Shown one piece after another: positions 11,859 to 23,900 of a stretch of 64,000 bases of DNA (the first letter of the stretch is position 1; each line of letters opens with the position of its first letter). Under the pieces are notes generated by a model. That model made no database searches, was not told the origin of the DNA, and worked only from the letters and a program-made list of their open reading frames with translations. The stretch comes from Dysidea avara (taxonomy: Eukaryota; Porifera; Demospongiae; Dictyoceratida; Dysideidae), in the NCBI RefSeq assembly GCF_963678975.1, contig NC_089276.1, positions 1,943,445 through 2,007,444 on the forward strand. Reading direction: 5' to 3'. The position numbers and the translations under genes are program-made.

Positions 11859-12557
11859 TTGAAGCTAACTGATGTGGCAGATTGTCGAGAAGAACTAGTA
11901 CTATCCCTATCAACAGCGAGAACCTTAGCAGCCAAATCAATTTTAAAAGCACAGGAACATCAAAAGACTGGACATGATAAGCGTGCTAAACCAAGTAGAC
12001 TCAGACTAGGAGAATGGGTTCTGATTCACTTCTCACAAGACGAGACAGGGAAACAACGTAAGCTGTCAAGACTTTAGCACAGACCTTATCGAATCACTTC
12101 ATGTGATAATCCAGATATCACAGCAGTCAAGGTTTTCTTCCCTACAGACCCATCTATCCAAGTGCATCAATCTAGGGTCATCAAATGTCCACCTACATTT
12201 CCTACTGACTTTTACTGGTATGGTGGAAGGAGATCAAAGCCTGACAGGCTTCCTAAACAAGTGCAAAGGCAGTTGGAAGAAATTGATGTAGAAGTTGAAC
12301 GTTCAAGCACATATAATAATTCTACTGATCTAACATGTGGACATGAAGACCAGACAAATTCTCAGGTTGATAATGATGTGTTGCCTGTCCCCAACAGTAC
12401 AGAGTCAAGCAATAGTCCTGAGTCAGAGGAGAAGGATCAGACATTTGTAGCTACTAAGAACCAGAAACAGATAAGTGAACAGTCTAGGCCAAACAAATGT
12501 CCATACTCATTGAGGAGTCATCAGGAAGAACAAGTCCTTGGATGTTCTAAAACATGA
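11859..12557 (+). pseudogene. Gypsy integrase C-terminal region and tail
   Basis: The segment resumes after the insertion with VADCREELVLSLSTARTLA and a basic region with HFSQDETGKQRKLSRL, typical of the region after the integrase core. A frame change near 12075-12160 leads to the last frame, whose end reads NKCPYSLRSH. A terminal PYxLRS-type motif is common at the end of gypsy pol proteins. No chromodomain is evident. Confidence 0.7.
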
Positions 12558-12578
12558 CACTTGGGATGAACTTAACCA

Positions 12579-12850
12579 GGGAGGGACGGGATGTGATGAT
12601 GTCAGTAGCTTGTAACAAGAGCTTTGATTAATGTGACAAACAATAAACATTACGCTTAGGCCAATGTTGTAACTAGAATATAAAAATTGTGTATTCTAAT
12701 ATTTGATTGAGTCTCTGTTATGTCACAGTTGTGGTTGTATATAGTGATTTTGCTCTCTCTTATGATTAAAGAAAGATAGACATTGACTGCCATAATTTAT
12801 TTGCTTGCTTGGGGCCTCCTGGAGTTATAAGGAGGGTCTTCCATGCTACA
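12579..12850 (+). repeat. Polypurine tract and 3' LTR of the gypsy element
   Basis: A purine-rich tract (GGGAGGGACGGGA, 12579-12591) directly precedes a TG dinucleotide. The LTR is proposed as TGTGATGATG... at 12592 to ...GCTACA at 12850, about 259 bp. It contains AATAAA near 12641. No second LTR is present, so the outer end is inferred from the TG...CA convention only. Confidence 0.6.
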
Positions 12851-12919
12851 ATTGGTACAATTTTGGCCAGAAAAGCCCAAATGTTCACGATCCCTATATA
12901 TTATATAGTACTATCATAA

Positions 12920-13155
12920 CTGAAACTAAAACTCTTGGAATGCTGATAACATCTATTATAACTAACTAAAATTTTAACTAAAACTATAAAAATCTAGCAT
13001 CTAAAACTAAAACTATATAACTAAAACGTATTGAAGATAGTAACTAAAACTAAAACTTTGACTAAAACTATAAAAATATAGCATCTAAAACTAAAACTAT
13101 AACTAAAACGTTTTTCTATTTACATGCAGCTATAACTAAAACTAAAACTAAAAGT
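12920..13155. repeat. AACTAAAACT-type degenerate simple repeat
   Basis: A run of AACTAAAACT-like units broken by short unique spacers, and also a second-order repeat (TATAAAAAT(C/A)TAGCATCTAAAAC occurs twice). No coding potential. Confidence 0.7.
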
Positions 13156-13160
13156 CAAAT

Positions 13161-14283
13161 GCATTCTAAAACAGCACTACTCTGGGGCTACTTAGTAGTT
13201 ATGTGGGTATGTAGCACATATTTGAAAAGTATGATGTAAGCACATGGGTCACACCCTCTGAATTTACAGTGTTGTATCCTTACTTTTAGGGTTTAATAGA
13301 AAGAACATGTGGACTCTCGAAAGTGAAAACACCTGCATAATCCAGACACTTATGGTTTATATATCTCCCATTCTGGATTTGGAAATCAAGATACTTGCAA
13401 TTGGTTGTACACAAGGTGCTGTGTTTTCTTTTGGTTTCATGCAATGAAGCATAACAAGCTCCCAATGGAATGCATCTAGATCTGTTACTCAAATACCTCA
13501 GATGAACATGAAGGTATAAAAGTTGGATGATGTGAACATGTCATTGTGTTTCATTCTGAAGAGAGAGTTGTATTATCACTATTACTCTTGGGCAAGTTTG
13601 ATGTGACTTAAACTTATAAGTGAATCAGCATGTAATTTATGTAGTTTGGCTGATTACCAAGCAACTTGTCATATATACAGACTGATAAACACAAAACCAC
13701 TTGTCTATGCTGCCTATATATTGGCTCTTTCTCTTTACATTAATTGGTATTTGAATTAGTTTCACAAAATGGTGTCTGTGTCTATATAGCTAATGATATA
13801 AAAGCTGTGGCAAAAATGATCCATGCATGGATCCAATAATATATCCTACTACTGCATTGTATTGGGATCATTTCTAGTAGCCTGCTATTGTCTCACTGCA
13901 GGCAGCTGTATTTTCATCATAAATGGTTGGCATTAACATCGTTGCAGCTGGCTGCCACCGTTGATTTCACAATTTTTCACTCTGGTTTTATTGGGAGCCG
14001 CACCTTTTTCACAGTTTGGCTGTTTGGTAAAGATAAATTAAGTACAGATACATTAAAAATAATTGTAACTGCTTTTTTGTACTGCTTGATCACTCTATTA
14101 GAGTATCGTGATCTTCTGTTAAATACACTCCCTCTCCAATTCCCCCTCCTAGCTCATTCCCTGTGTCCAAGAGCTATACATACTACTGTGTATTTGCTAC
14201 TGTGTGCAGTTATACAGCAAAAAAAGTATACGATAAATTATGTATGTATTTAATATGGCAACTGCAATTCTGTAATTAGACAA
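13161..14283. other. Intergenic DNA downstream of the F-box gene
   Basis: No exon or domain is recognised. A copy of the dispersed motif (CTCTATTAGAGTATCGTGATC) is present at 14092-14112. Confidence 0.4.
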
Positions 14284-16219
14284 CTAAATCGCCCGCCTAT
14301 GGTTACAAACTTGAAACAAAGAGCACAGCAAACAATTATCATTGTTACCAATACCGACAAAGGGAAGAATGAGACCACAATGAAGTGAGATCTGTGTTGT
14401 CACACTCCAAAAACTTTGTTTTCTGGCCAAGCGGTAACTTCCACAAGAAAATAGTTTTCTACTAGAAAATTTTTTCTTTAAAGTCATCTTGAAATCAAGT
14501 AAGTTCAAAGGAATTCCCAAGGAGTTATAGATATGCTGTGCATAAATCTGGCATGTTAAAAGTTTCAAAGAGTTTTCTATAAAATAAGTGATACCATCAG
14601 CAGTTACCGAATAGAAGCAGAGAAATACATGTACCAGTCCACCATGAGCTGATATTGACTCCATGAAAGTGCTGGGGATACTTGTAAAGGGTAATTCTAT
14701 ACACAACTGCTCTAAGTTACAATTTACTACCAATGAACGTGATGTGTCAAAAGAGTTGCTTGTAAATTTTAAATACTTGAGCATTTTACAACTACTAACA
14801 ATGTCTTGAATGGCAGTTGGTTGATCCTTGATGTCGTTGGCCAATATATGGACCAGTGAAGTAAAGCTAGACAATAAAAATAGCTCTCCACATCCACCCT
14901 TTGTTGTACAACTGCCATAAATATATTCAAACTCTAAGGCTTTTAAACTCAAGCACTGCTTATGCAGGTTAAAAACTGTTTTTACAGTTTGTTTGCCTTT
15001 CTCGTGAGGCACTAGAACACATAATTCAATGGCTAGATAAGTAAACTTCAAATCAATCAAGATTTTCCACAAATGAACATGATACTCTACCACTGAAATT
15101 TCTTTCAAACTTAGCCCTTGTAACTCTTTACAACAAGCAGAAATAGCACATAAACCTTGTAAGCTTTTCAAACAATCAACATTCCTTCTTAAGTTTAAAT
15201 CCAACAAATTAGGACAAGCCATGGCCAGTTGTTCTAGATGACCAGAAAGTAACTGACAAAATGAAGCATCGAAATGTGTAATGTGGTTGAGATTGGTAAT
15301 ATTGTTGTTTAAGTGAACCGATTTACTCATTTCTTGGCTAGCTGATAAAAGTATCATTGCTTTGTGTAGTGCCTTACCACCACTACTGGAGTAAGTCAGT
15401 GATAAAAGATCTTTTTCCAATCCTATATAGCAACCCATACTTGCTGGCTTTTACTAACGGCAGAGCAGATGATAGACCAAACTGTAACTGAAGGTCTGGT
15501 AGTGCAGGAAAAAGATCCATAGGAACTTTCAAACTATGGTAAACTTTGAAACAGCCAATGTGATCTGTAGGTGACATATGGTTAAAATGTATCCATTGTG
15601 ATATTACTATCTGAGTTAATTGATAAAATCTAAATGTTGAGACAACGTTCAGTGCCTGTGGTATACATGCTCTTTTCACCCACTTAGTGAGTATCACTTC
15701 ACATCCATCGGTATCAGCCACTCTGATGGTGAGTTCTTTTAGTTTACTGCAAATAGCAAGTAGCTGATCAGTGTCTGTTGATAATGGTACATCCAGACTT
15801 TGTAATTTCTCCATGGGCCCAATAATCTTCGTCAGTTGTTCAGGGTTTAATTTGCTTGTTGGTATACTGAGTGTTACGAGGTTACTACAATGTGGTAACA
15901 TTACTGTCAACTTTGAAGGTGTCACGTGGTCAGGGAAAGACAGTCGTTTGATGTGCTGTCCACACGACTCGAGCAAATTTTTCACACAACGTTCCTCTCG
16001 AATATTGAAGTGTGGCCAGACAAACTCCCTCCACAATGATGGGGTCTCGCATACACTTTGCAACCTTCTTGAAACGTATCGCAATTTCACAATGTCACGA
16101 ATGTTTTTCAGAAATGAAAGAATATAAACGAGCAATTCGGTGGGAAGATCTACAAGGCTGCTCAGAGGCTCTTTACTCTGCTCTTTATTCCAGAAATCAT
16201 CTTGATCCTCCATGCTCAC
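14284..16219 (-). pseudogene. Intronless F-box protein with leucine-rich-type repeats, frameshifted
   Basis: The first frame (16219 to 15383) begins MSMEDQDDFW and has an F-box at about residues 22-65: LVDLPTELLVYILSFL, then VKLRYVSRRLQSVCE and LWREF. F-box proteins recruit substrates to SCF (Skp1-cullin-F-box) ubiquitin ligases. After the F-box come irregular leucine-rich-type repeats such as CSNLVTLSIP and CSKLKELTIR. The second frame (15438 to 14284) continues the same repeat style (CPNLLDLNLRR, CKELQGLSLKEI, CKMLKYLKFTS), so the two frames are one gene of about 650 residues with a single +1/-1 shift between 15459 and 15383. An A5 run near 15413-15417 is a possible slip site. Stop codons just upstream of the second frame's first ATG argue against two genes. 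It may be a pseudogene, or the shift may be a sequencing error, since everything else is open. Confidence 0.8.
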
Positions 16220-16270
16220 CTAAACAAGTTGAATTATAACACAACTCTCTCGATCAGATGTCGACCACAC

Positions 16271-16301
16271 CATAGATAATAGACACTGTCTATTATCTAT
16301 G
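16271..16301. repeat. 31-bp palindrome upstream of the F-box gene
   Basis: CATAGATAATAGACA is followed by its near-complete reverse complement, giving an almost perfect palindrome about 50 bp upstream of the F-box start codon. It may be a hairpin or a paired binding site. Function unknown. Confidence 0.6.
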
Positions 16302-16623
16302 ACCACACCAAGAGATTGTAAAATTAATAATAAAGCCGCGCTCATTAAATTAAGGTAAGCGCTAGCGCTATCTTGCTCAAAAAGAATTATTAGTCATTTG
16401 CTCGCATATTGGAAGATTTTCGCTCCAGTGAGTACTAGAGTGAGTACTGTATTTATCATTGTCTTAGTATCTTAATAAATAAACTTTTATAGGTAAAAAA
16501 AAAAAAAAAAAAAATCACTGATTAATATTACTTATCACGTGAGGTATAGCATCTGTATGACAATTTGGTAATTAAATGATATGATTTCAGCATGCAGTGA
16601 GTGCTCACAGTAGCTAGCTACCA

Positions 16624-16787
16624 TATAGCCTAAATATTTCATTTTCGCGGTTTTTGGGTGTTACCAATCCTTGAAATATTGTAGACCTCTAATACATTTT
16701 GGAAGTGTTTGCAAATCCGCAAAAAATTTATTTTCAGCAACATTGTTCAACCTTGAAAAATTGGCCCCTCAAAATATTTAGGCTATA
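16624..16787. mobile_element. MITE with TATAGCCTAAATATTT ends
   Basis: The ends are inverted repeats TATAGCCTAAATATTT (16624-16639) and AAATATTTAGGCTATA (16772-16787). The core contains CCTTGAAATATT and TCTAATACATTTTGG. Related copies lie at about 19176-19325 and 23719-23900. The symmetrical TA at each end fits a TA target, but the duplication cannot be separated from the repeat. Confidence 0.75.
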
Positions 16788-16999
16788 CCTCGGGCTATAC
16801 GGTACTCACTGACATGACATTGGTGTTATCAATGGTCAATTGAGGCTGTGACTAAAAGGAGTGTAGTCAATATGGTATGGTCTGATTATAGTAGCAATAC
16901 CGAACAGACTGGATGTATGAATGGTGGGTTTGCATGAGCAGAGTGTTTATAGTAACTAGCTATACAATGGATTTGTTGTCACAGAATTAGCCTTATGAA

Positions 17000-18028
17000 G
17001 ACCATTAGAGAAAATGTTAAGCAAAAATCAAACGGTTTCTCACATAGCCTATATATCTTGCTGAGGATGCAACCCAAATATACACTGGAAGAACACTAAA
17101 ATTTCCTGGATCACGGAATATGCATTATACAGAGCAGAATTTCCATTTCCTATAGACTTAAATTTCTTCTATATATAGGTTTTCTTGGGTTTTCAGGAAA
17201 GTCTATGGGAAATTCTACCCTGTACTGTATATTTCCTGATTCCAGGAAATTTTAGTATTCTTCCAATGGATATCAAATCATATGTATGTTTCTTTAAAGC
17301 AATTTGGTGGTGAATACCATTAAGCACCTTTCTACTCAGCAAATTATTATAGTCTGTTAGATGCTTTTTGCTACTGTAATTTATTATTGATTTAGTGAGT
17401 TTGTATTGGCAACTAGTCTCCATCACACAAATATAAATTTTACCATTTCTGTTAATAAGAGGAAGAGGATATTTGTTTACACTCAACTAGGTTGTAGCTG
17501 TCATGACAAGCTATTTGCATGATGCATGAATGCTTTGTCATGTCCAATCACAATTAAATGTCATAAGTTAGACTGCTGTGTACATAGCTAGTAAAAAAAA
17601 TTACTTTACTCAATGAGCAAAAATGAACAGTATCATAAGGTAAGTAAACTGAGAGGTAGTGCTGGAGCAGTGCTAATGTTGGGCTGGGTACAATGAGGTC
17701 ACTATTATAATACTGACACTATTACATACATGACAACAACAGGTTTACTGAGAAGTCTTAATGAAATAATCAACATTCTTATAAGCAGACTGCTTCATTA
17801 ATGCATTGCAATCATCAAATACCATAGATCACTTATTAGGTCCTTTGTGTCACAACAATTTGGTCCACACCTTCCATTAGCCAAGAAATGTAATTACTGC
17901 AGCTTAACTAGGGTACTTTCAAGCTCACTTTATCCTTAGAGTTTAGCCGTCTACATACATAATGTTACTCCATGCATCATCACACCAGTTATTATTATTA
18001 TTTATTTATTTATTTTTATTTTATTTTA
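17000..18028. other. Intergenic AT-rich DNA
   Basis: No gene recognised. At about 17093-17260 an imperfect inverted repeat (AAAATTTCCTGGATCACGGA against TTCCTGATTCCAGGAAATTTT) suggests another short foldback element. Nothing else is clear. Confidence 0.4.
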
Positions 18029-18264
18029 TTAATACAAGGTCTGTAGGACACCTGGTCCTACAGCCTGCTCAAAGACTTTAGCTACATAAGGTGTGTTTGA
18101 AAAGCTGGAGAAAGGAGAGAAAATCCATGGTAGTCTCGAACCTGCAGCCATCCGACTTACGCTCGAATGCTTACAGGAGTCTACAGGGTGGTCAGGATGT
18201 TTTCTCCTTGTTATTTTCATGTAATCATATCCATAGGAATTCTAGAGAGTAACTCATTATCTCA
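18029..18264 (-). mobile_element. tRNA-derived SINE, copy 1
   Basis: On the minus strand the unit contains GGCTGCAGGTTCGAGACTACC, holding a good RNA polymerase III B box (GGTTCGAGAC). It ends near AGGACCAGGTGTCCTACAGA. Two more copies (18303-18567 and 30793-31037) share the order: GAGATAATGAG-like start, ACTCCTGTAAGC, B box, TTTTCAAACAC, and the CCAGGTGTCC-like end. Confidence 0.7.
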
Positions 18265-18302
18265 ATTATGATTAAAGCACTTGGTAAAGGCAGAGCCTGT
18301 AT

Positions 18303-18567
18303 ACCAGAAGGTCTTGTAAAGGCCTGTGGGACACATGGTCCCACTAAAGATGTGTATATTCACTTCACTAAGTATGTTTGAAAAGTATATACGAGAAAGA
18401 AGAAAAAATCCATGACTGGACCTGGGCAGCCTCAAACCTGCAGCCATCCGATTAAAGCTCGAACGCTTACAGGAGTCTGCCAGGCGGTCAGGATATTTTC
18501 TTCTTACTATTTTCATGTATTTGTATCCATAGGAACCCTAGAGAGTGACTTATTGTCTCTAAGTACC
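18303..18567 (-). mobile_element. tRNA-derived SINE, copy 2
   Basis: Same family and orientation as the copy just before it. The B box is degraded (GCAGGTTTGAGGC on the minus strand). The tail carries ATGTGTCCCACAGG. The close head-to-tail pair may come from tandem duplication or two nearby insertions. Confidence 0.7.
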
Positions 18568-19175
18568 CCAAGTAGAACCAAATGGACATTGTTTATTATG
18601 ATTAAAGTACCTGGTAAAAGCTTCAGCATGCATCATGTTAACATGTAAATGCTGTGCACTAAATACTGTGTTCTCTTTTCATAACATGAACTTTATTGTG
18701 TGACCCCTAAAGGTTTCGTATTTCAAATAATTCTGATGTCTACACAGTATAGACATGATATACTACAAGTTAAGTATGACACATGTGAGCAGCATGCAGC
18801 ATTATACAGGTAGCCAGCCCTGCATACTATAAGTCAAGCATAGAATTCACCAAAAAACTAGACATCCACTCACTCACTCCCACAACTTTACAGTTGGATG
18901 TTATTATTTGTATGGCTTACTTGTATAATTATCACTATAGTCACTATTCTAAGTTGGATCATTCCAAGTCTTCTTAAAGGAAAAGCTGTGGTACACCTTT
19001 AGGTCATATCTGTTCTTAGAAATAGACTTAAACTGAACAAATAAAATTGACTATGCAAACATGTACTCCCGTAGCTAGCTAGCTACTATATAATGATGTA
19101 ATGATATAATGGATGGATTGTATTCATAATCAAGAACAACAAACTATGTCAACAGTTGCTATGGCTAATTAAGTG

Positions 19176-19325
19176 ATTTCAGGGGTTACTAGCAAAATTT
19201 TATCCTTGAAATATTTATACCTCCATGTAGTCTAATACATTTTGGGAGTGTGTTTGCAAATCGAAAATGTTAAACTGATTAGGTAACATTGCTCAACCTT
19301 GAAAAATTTGCCCTTACGCTATACC
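19176..19325. mobile_element. Degenerate copy of the MITE at 16624-16787
   Basis: Shares TCCTTGAAATATT, TCTAATACATTTTGG, GTTTGCAAATC and CAACCTTGAAAAATT with the 16.6-kb element in the same order. Its terminal repeats are eroded. Confidence 0.6.
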
Positions 19326-19528
19326 AAGGGGTTGCACTCCAATATTTACTGTATTCAAATCTTCATCCTCGGCCAAACTCGAAAAATAAGCTTTGACTTT
19401 TGACTTTCACTAAAAATCACACTTGACTCTTGACCAAATTGTAGTATATTTTATTTTACATTTACATATTTTCACAACTAAAAACATAAATTAGCTACAA
19501 AATAACAATTAACTACTAAACTAAGCTA

Positions 19529-21232
19529 CCGTACGCAAGGAAATTTTGACGTAAGAAAAATTTGACGAATTCCAAGTGTGAGCTGTTTTGGCCTTCTGGG
19601 GACTCCTTTCCTGAATTCCCCTCTGACATTAAGCGAGTTTCTGGCTTGGAACTATTGGGTTCTCCACTTTGGGGTGATGACAGTTTCTTTAAGGACTTCC
19701 TTTCTTCTCGCATGGATAAAGTGGCTTTCACTCAGGACAAACTTTCAATTTTGGGTGATCCTCAGGTTGAACTTCACCTGTTACGTAGCTGTTTGAGTAG
19801 TTGTAAAATTATTCATTTACTTCGCACTGTACTTTTCCTCATACTGAAGCCTTTTCTTCATCAATTTGACCTCAATCTTCATAGTTCTCTTGGTCGTATT
19901 TTGCAAGGTAGCCTCTCTGACTCAGCATGGTGCCAAGCTTCCTTACCCTTTAGTTTTGGTGGTTTAGGTTTACGTGAATCTGTTCAATCTGCACCAGCTG
20001 CCTTTTTAGGTTCATGTAACAGTGTACGAGGCTTGGCTTCCTCCCTTCATTCTGTTGATGTCAACTAGCTCATTTTTCCCAATGAGGAGGCTGCTGTCAC
20101 ACTTTTTTCTAGAATTTCTGGTAATCCTTCAATCCTCCCATCTTCTCAGCAAGACCTACAGGCTATAATCGACCAAAGCATCTTTGATAACCTGTATGCT
20201 ACTCTCAGTATTAGGGATCAGGCACGTTTAACTGCTCTAGCACATCCTTCTGGTACAAGCAGTGGCTGGCTTAAAGCTATCCCTAAAGCCTGTCTTGGTT
20301 TGGCCATCCCTGGTCCAGAATTTGTTATAGGTTTACGTTTGTGGCTTGGTGTAACCTTGTTTCCTCTTTCTCCATTGTGCACTTGCCTCTCTTCTATAGA
20401 CAGCTTTGGCGACCATCTGTTAGGTTGCTCTCATGGTCCTATGAGAATCCGTCGTCATGATACCCTTGTTAACATCATTTATAATGCCCTTTCTCAAGAC
20501 AATCCTGGTGTCCTTAAGGAACAGAGGGTTTCATATGATGATGGCCTGCGGCCTGGTGATATCTTTCACCCTGATTTTCAACACGGACGTTCTGCTTACT
20601 TCGACGTCTCTGTACGCAGCACTATTCAGCCTGCTTTCATTTCCTCTTCTGCTGCATGTGCTGGGGTAGCTGCTGCAGCTGGAGAGTTGGCCAAGGATGA
20701 GAAGCATTTGGCAGCTGTGGAGAAGGCTGGTTCTGAGTTTGTTCCTTTGGTAGTGGAGTGCTTTGGAGTGTGGACCCCTTTTGCCCTGAGAATGTTAAGA
20801 ATTATTGCTGACCGTACCACCCCTAGAAGCGGTGTTCCTACCAAGCTTGCAAGAAAGAATTTATTACAACAACTTTCTGTTGCACTGTAGCAAAGCAATG
20901 CTAAAATGATTTTAAGATATTGGGCTCTTCAGGACAATGATGGTGATAACAATCCCCTTTTTCCTTGATTGATTGTATTCCTAGTAGTAGTATATAGTAG
21001 CAGTAGTTGTAGTAGTTTGGCTGTGTAGTTGTAACCATTTTAAATATTCTACTATTAATTGACTTCAGCAGATTTGACGAATAAAATGTTGACGAAAATC
21101 AAGAAATTGTAGGCAAAACCTGTACTTTTAAGGGTGCTTATAAACATTTGACGAATTTAAATTTGACGAATTAAACCGATTCGTCAAATTCGTCAAAATG
21201 TTTTTGACGTCAAAATTTCCTTACGTAGCTAC
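19529..21232. mobile_element. Inverted-repeat-bounded element enclosing a LINE ORF
   Basis: The left end (TACCGTACGCAAGGAAATTT...) and the reverse complement of the right end (TACCGTAGCTACGTAAGGAA...) match through AAGGAAATTTTGACGT. Subterminal TTTGACGAA words repeat several times, mostly near the right end. This looks like a DNA transposon or MITE, but the inside is a retrotransposon-type ORF. The element at 29237-29780 has related ends with TTTGGCGAA words. The superfamily is not assigned. Confidence 0.65.
19571..20890 (+). pseudogene. LINE ORF: RT thumb plus restriction-like endonuclease
   Basis: A single frame of about 440 codons is broken only by one TAG at 20066-20068. The N-terminal part (KCELFWPSGD, LLGSPLWG, VELHLLRSCLSSCKIIHLLR, SFGGLGLRES) is the region after the RT palm in one class of non-LTR elements. 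The RT catalytic motifs are missing, so the ORF is 5'-truncated. The C-terminal part has a zinc knuckle (CTC ... GDHLLGC, C-X1-C-X9-H-X3-C) followed by RPGDIFHPDF and AYFDVSV, the pattern of a restriction-like (PD-(D/E)XK) endonuclease. In intact elements this enzyme would nick target DNA for target-primed reverse transcription. One stop in 440 codons implies a fairly young copy. Confidence 0.75.
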
Positions 21233-21239
21233 GGTACTA

Positions 21240-23700
21240 ATCAACTTACAACTATACACTATAAAAAATAATAACTACAAAACACCCTGCTTTCTCTACA
21301 ACATCTTGATGTTTTTCATCCTTTGCTAACTCCCCAGCTGCACTGAGCAGCTACTCTGGTACAAGAACAGGAGGATGAAATACGTGAAGCCTGAGTAGTA
21401 CTATGAACTGAAATGTCAAAATACGTAGGACGGTAGCTGGAAATCTGGATGGTAAACATCACAGGGTGGAAGTGATCATCACCAGAACTGACTCTCTACA
21501 CCTTAAGAACCCCAGGGTGACTCTGACAAATAGTATGGTAAACAATGTCAATTAGTGCATCATGTCAACAGATGCACATAGGCCCATGCATAGATTCCAG
21601 AAGATAGTGGTCAATGGTAGAAAGGCACACACATGAGAGTGGAAATAAGGAACTTCCCAGCCATAAGCAAAGACTGACTACAAACTCAGGACCAGGAATA
21701 GAAAGACCAAGTGATACTTGAGGACAGGGGCGGATCCAGGAACTGGCAAGGGGAGGAGCACAAGCAAGTTCAGATCCACAGGCGGATCTAGGATTTTTTG
21801 AAAGCGGGGGGGGGGGGGGCTAAGCTGGACAGGGGCATAGGTAACTAGCCAGACATTAGAAGATACCAAGCCTTCTCACAAGGCCCTAGACGTGGTAAGA
21901 TTCATGTAGTATCCATGGTCACTTTAGCTATTTGGAATAATGACTACATTAGTGTGCAAACAATCTAGGGGGGTCTGGGGACATGTCCCCAAAAGAAATT
22001 TTTGAAAGTTAGGCCCTCTAAAGGTGAATCTGAGAGTGTTTTAGCAGTTTTCTGTTGAAAATAATGGAAATTTTACTTTTACATAAATCAAGACTGATTG
22101 CAATATGCATTGGGTATAGCTATCATGCATGCATGATAATCTTTTCATTTGTAGCTACCAAGCATTTAGATATAGCTAGCTATATGCCATAATGCATCAG
22201 CTCCTCTTAATCAGCTAAATCTGTGAGGCAGAAACATGTATAGCTAAGTAGTGGTGGTGTTGAATGTCACAATTATTAGTATGCATGCTCCTTATAGCCT
22301 AGTGACACTTTGTTAGCCAATTAGCACCAATGAAGTGTACTGAAATCAGAATGCAGCGAAGGGTACTAGTATCTATTAACTAGTCCATTGGCAATCCTTA
22401 GCAAAGTGCAACTATATTTGCATTTACTGAATTTCTGTTGTGATAGTCAACTTATTTCCAGATCTGCCCGGGTTATGAAGACTGATCTAGCTAGCTACAA
22501 ATGCCAGCACCATAAGTACTGACCATAACCCACAGCATGGAGCCATATCAGAAGGTAACTAATACAGATTTTACATTCATAGACAAAAGTGGGTGAATAT
22601 GCTATAGCGGCCTTATGAGACTGTAAATTACCAAAAAACTACAGTTTGCTAATAAATGGCTGAGTTGGTAGCTACATATTAGATCCATAGTATACTGAAG
22701 CTGATAACTCTAACCAATTAAACCAAGTAACATTTTTTGAATTCATTTTAAAAACCACATAATCACCTGTTATAGCCATAGTGGAAAACACTGCTAGCCT
22801 ATATTATCTGAATAAAAACAAAACCCACAATTAAAACTTTTGTAACTGGAGTGGAGATGCAACCCACAATTTTTTTTGAAGAACTCTTGAGGAAAAGGAA
22901 ACTGTACTCTCCTGGAACAGAGCTGAACAATAGGTATAGTTATATAGACATTATTTGTGTTGGTAGTGATGCATAGTTCCTAAAATAAGTCTGCTTTTGA
23001 CACACAGAGAAGATTTAGGGTTTTCCCCACTCTGAGCTAGTCTGTGTATATACATAGCAGCAAATATATAATCACCAAGTGTTTCACTGTTGAACTATGG
23101 CCATTGCAGAAAGTTGTAAAGTCTTAAAAACTGTTACAATAGCTATTAAAACTGCCACACAATTTAGAGGCGCTTAGTATGCACGAAGGTGTTGAATGAC
23201 AGTTTGACTCGACTTTAATTTCAGGTGAATCTGCAGTAAAAGAAGATATTTTTAAGTAAGTGGTGGGAGGGGGTTTGCCCCAAATTACCCATGCTGGATC
23301 CACCATTGCTTGAGGAATAGCCGCCACCTACTACTGGTGTCAGATGAGTGAGACAAAGCTGTGAGATGGACTTGTTCTTGAATGTTTAATGAAGCAAAAA
23401 GCTGGTAAAAACTAATAATATTATTGATGTTGATCTAAAACAGCCTACAAGTCGTGCTGAGAAGCAACAGAGATAGAAAGATTGTAAGAAATGTTCTCAA
23501 AGACAGTTTTAGCACCATCTTCATCAGGGAAAGTTAATTCATGAGTATTGATGGTGGTATGCTGTGCTCGTCCTTTGACTGACTGCAAGTTTCTAGCTCA
23601 TTTTGACTTTCGCTTTGACTGAGAACGAAGATCATGTAATGGAGTGCCACCCCTTTGCTATACAGTGCTGTATAACATAGATTATATATTCCCTGGATAG
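21240..23700. other. Gene-free stretch with hAT-type scraps
   Basis: Unpaired hAT-like ends occur at about 21724-21740 (CAGGGGCGGATCCAGG) and 21780-21815 (GGCGGATCTAGGATTTTT then a G run). No gene recognised. Confidence 0.45.
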
Positions 23701-23718
23701 GGATATATAGTCTATGCC

Positions 23719-23900
23719 TAGCCTAAATATCTCGAGAGGCAAAATTTTTGAGGTTGGGCAATACTACCTAATTAAAATTTTTAGCAGATTTGAAAATACT
23801 CCCAAACTGTATTATACACTATTATGGAGAGGTTTAAATATTTCAAGGATATTATTTTTGCTGTTAATCCCAAAACCTCGCAAAAATTATTTAGGCTATA
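23719..23900. mobile_element. MITE, same family as 16624-16787
   Basis: Ends TAGCCTAAATAT and ATTATTTAGGCTA are inverted. The core carries a TTTCAAGGATATT segment, the reverse complement of a conserved piece of the 16.6-kb copy. Confidence 0.65.

Larger units (their letters stand above)
7685..12850 (+). mobile_element. Decayed, 5'-truncated Ty3/gypsy LTR retrotransposon
   Basis: The order is protease remnant, reverse transcriptase, RNase H, integrase, polypurine tract and 3' LTR, the Ty3/gypsy order (integrase after RNase H). The 5' LTR, primer-binding site, gag and the protease active site are absent. The polyprotein is broken by several frameshifts and stops and by an insertion between about 11110 and 11835 that itself holds a hAT MITE. 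It cannot be autonomous. The segments are given separately. Confidence 0.9.

Noticed and set aside
13888..14253. 121-residue frame beside the F-box gene
   Set aside because: No motif or compositional support, and it contains a copy of the dispersed repeat motif.
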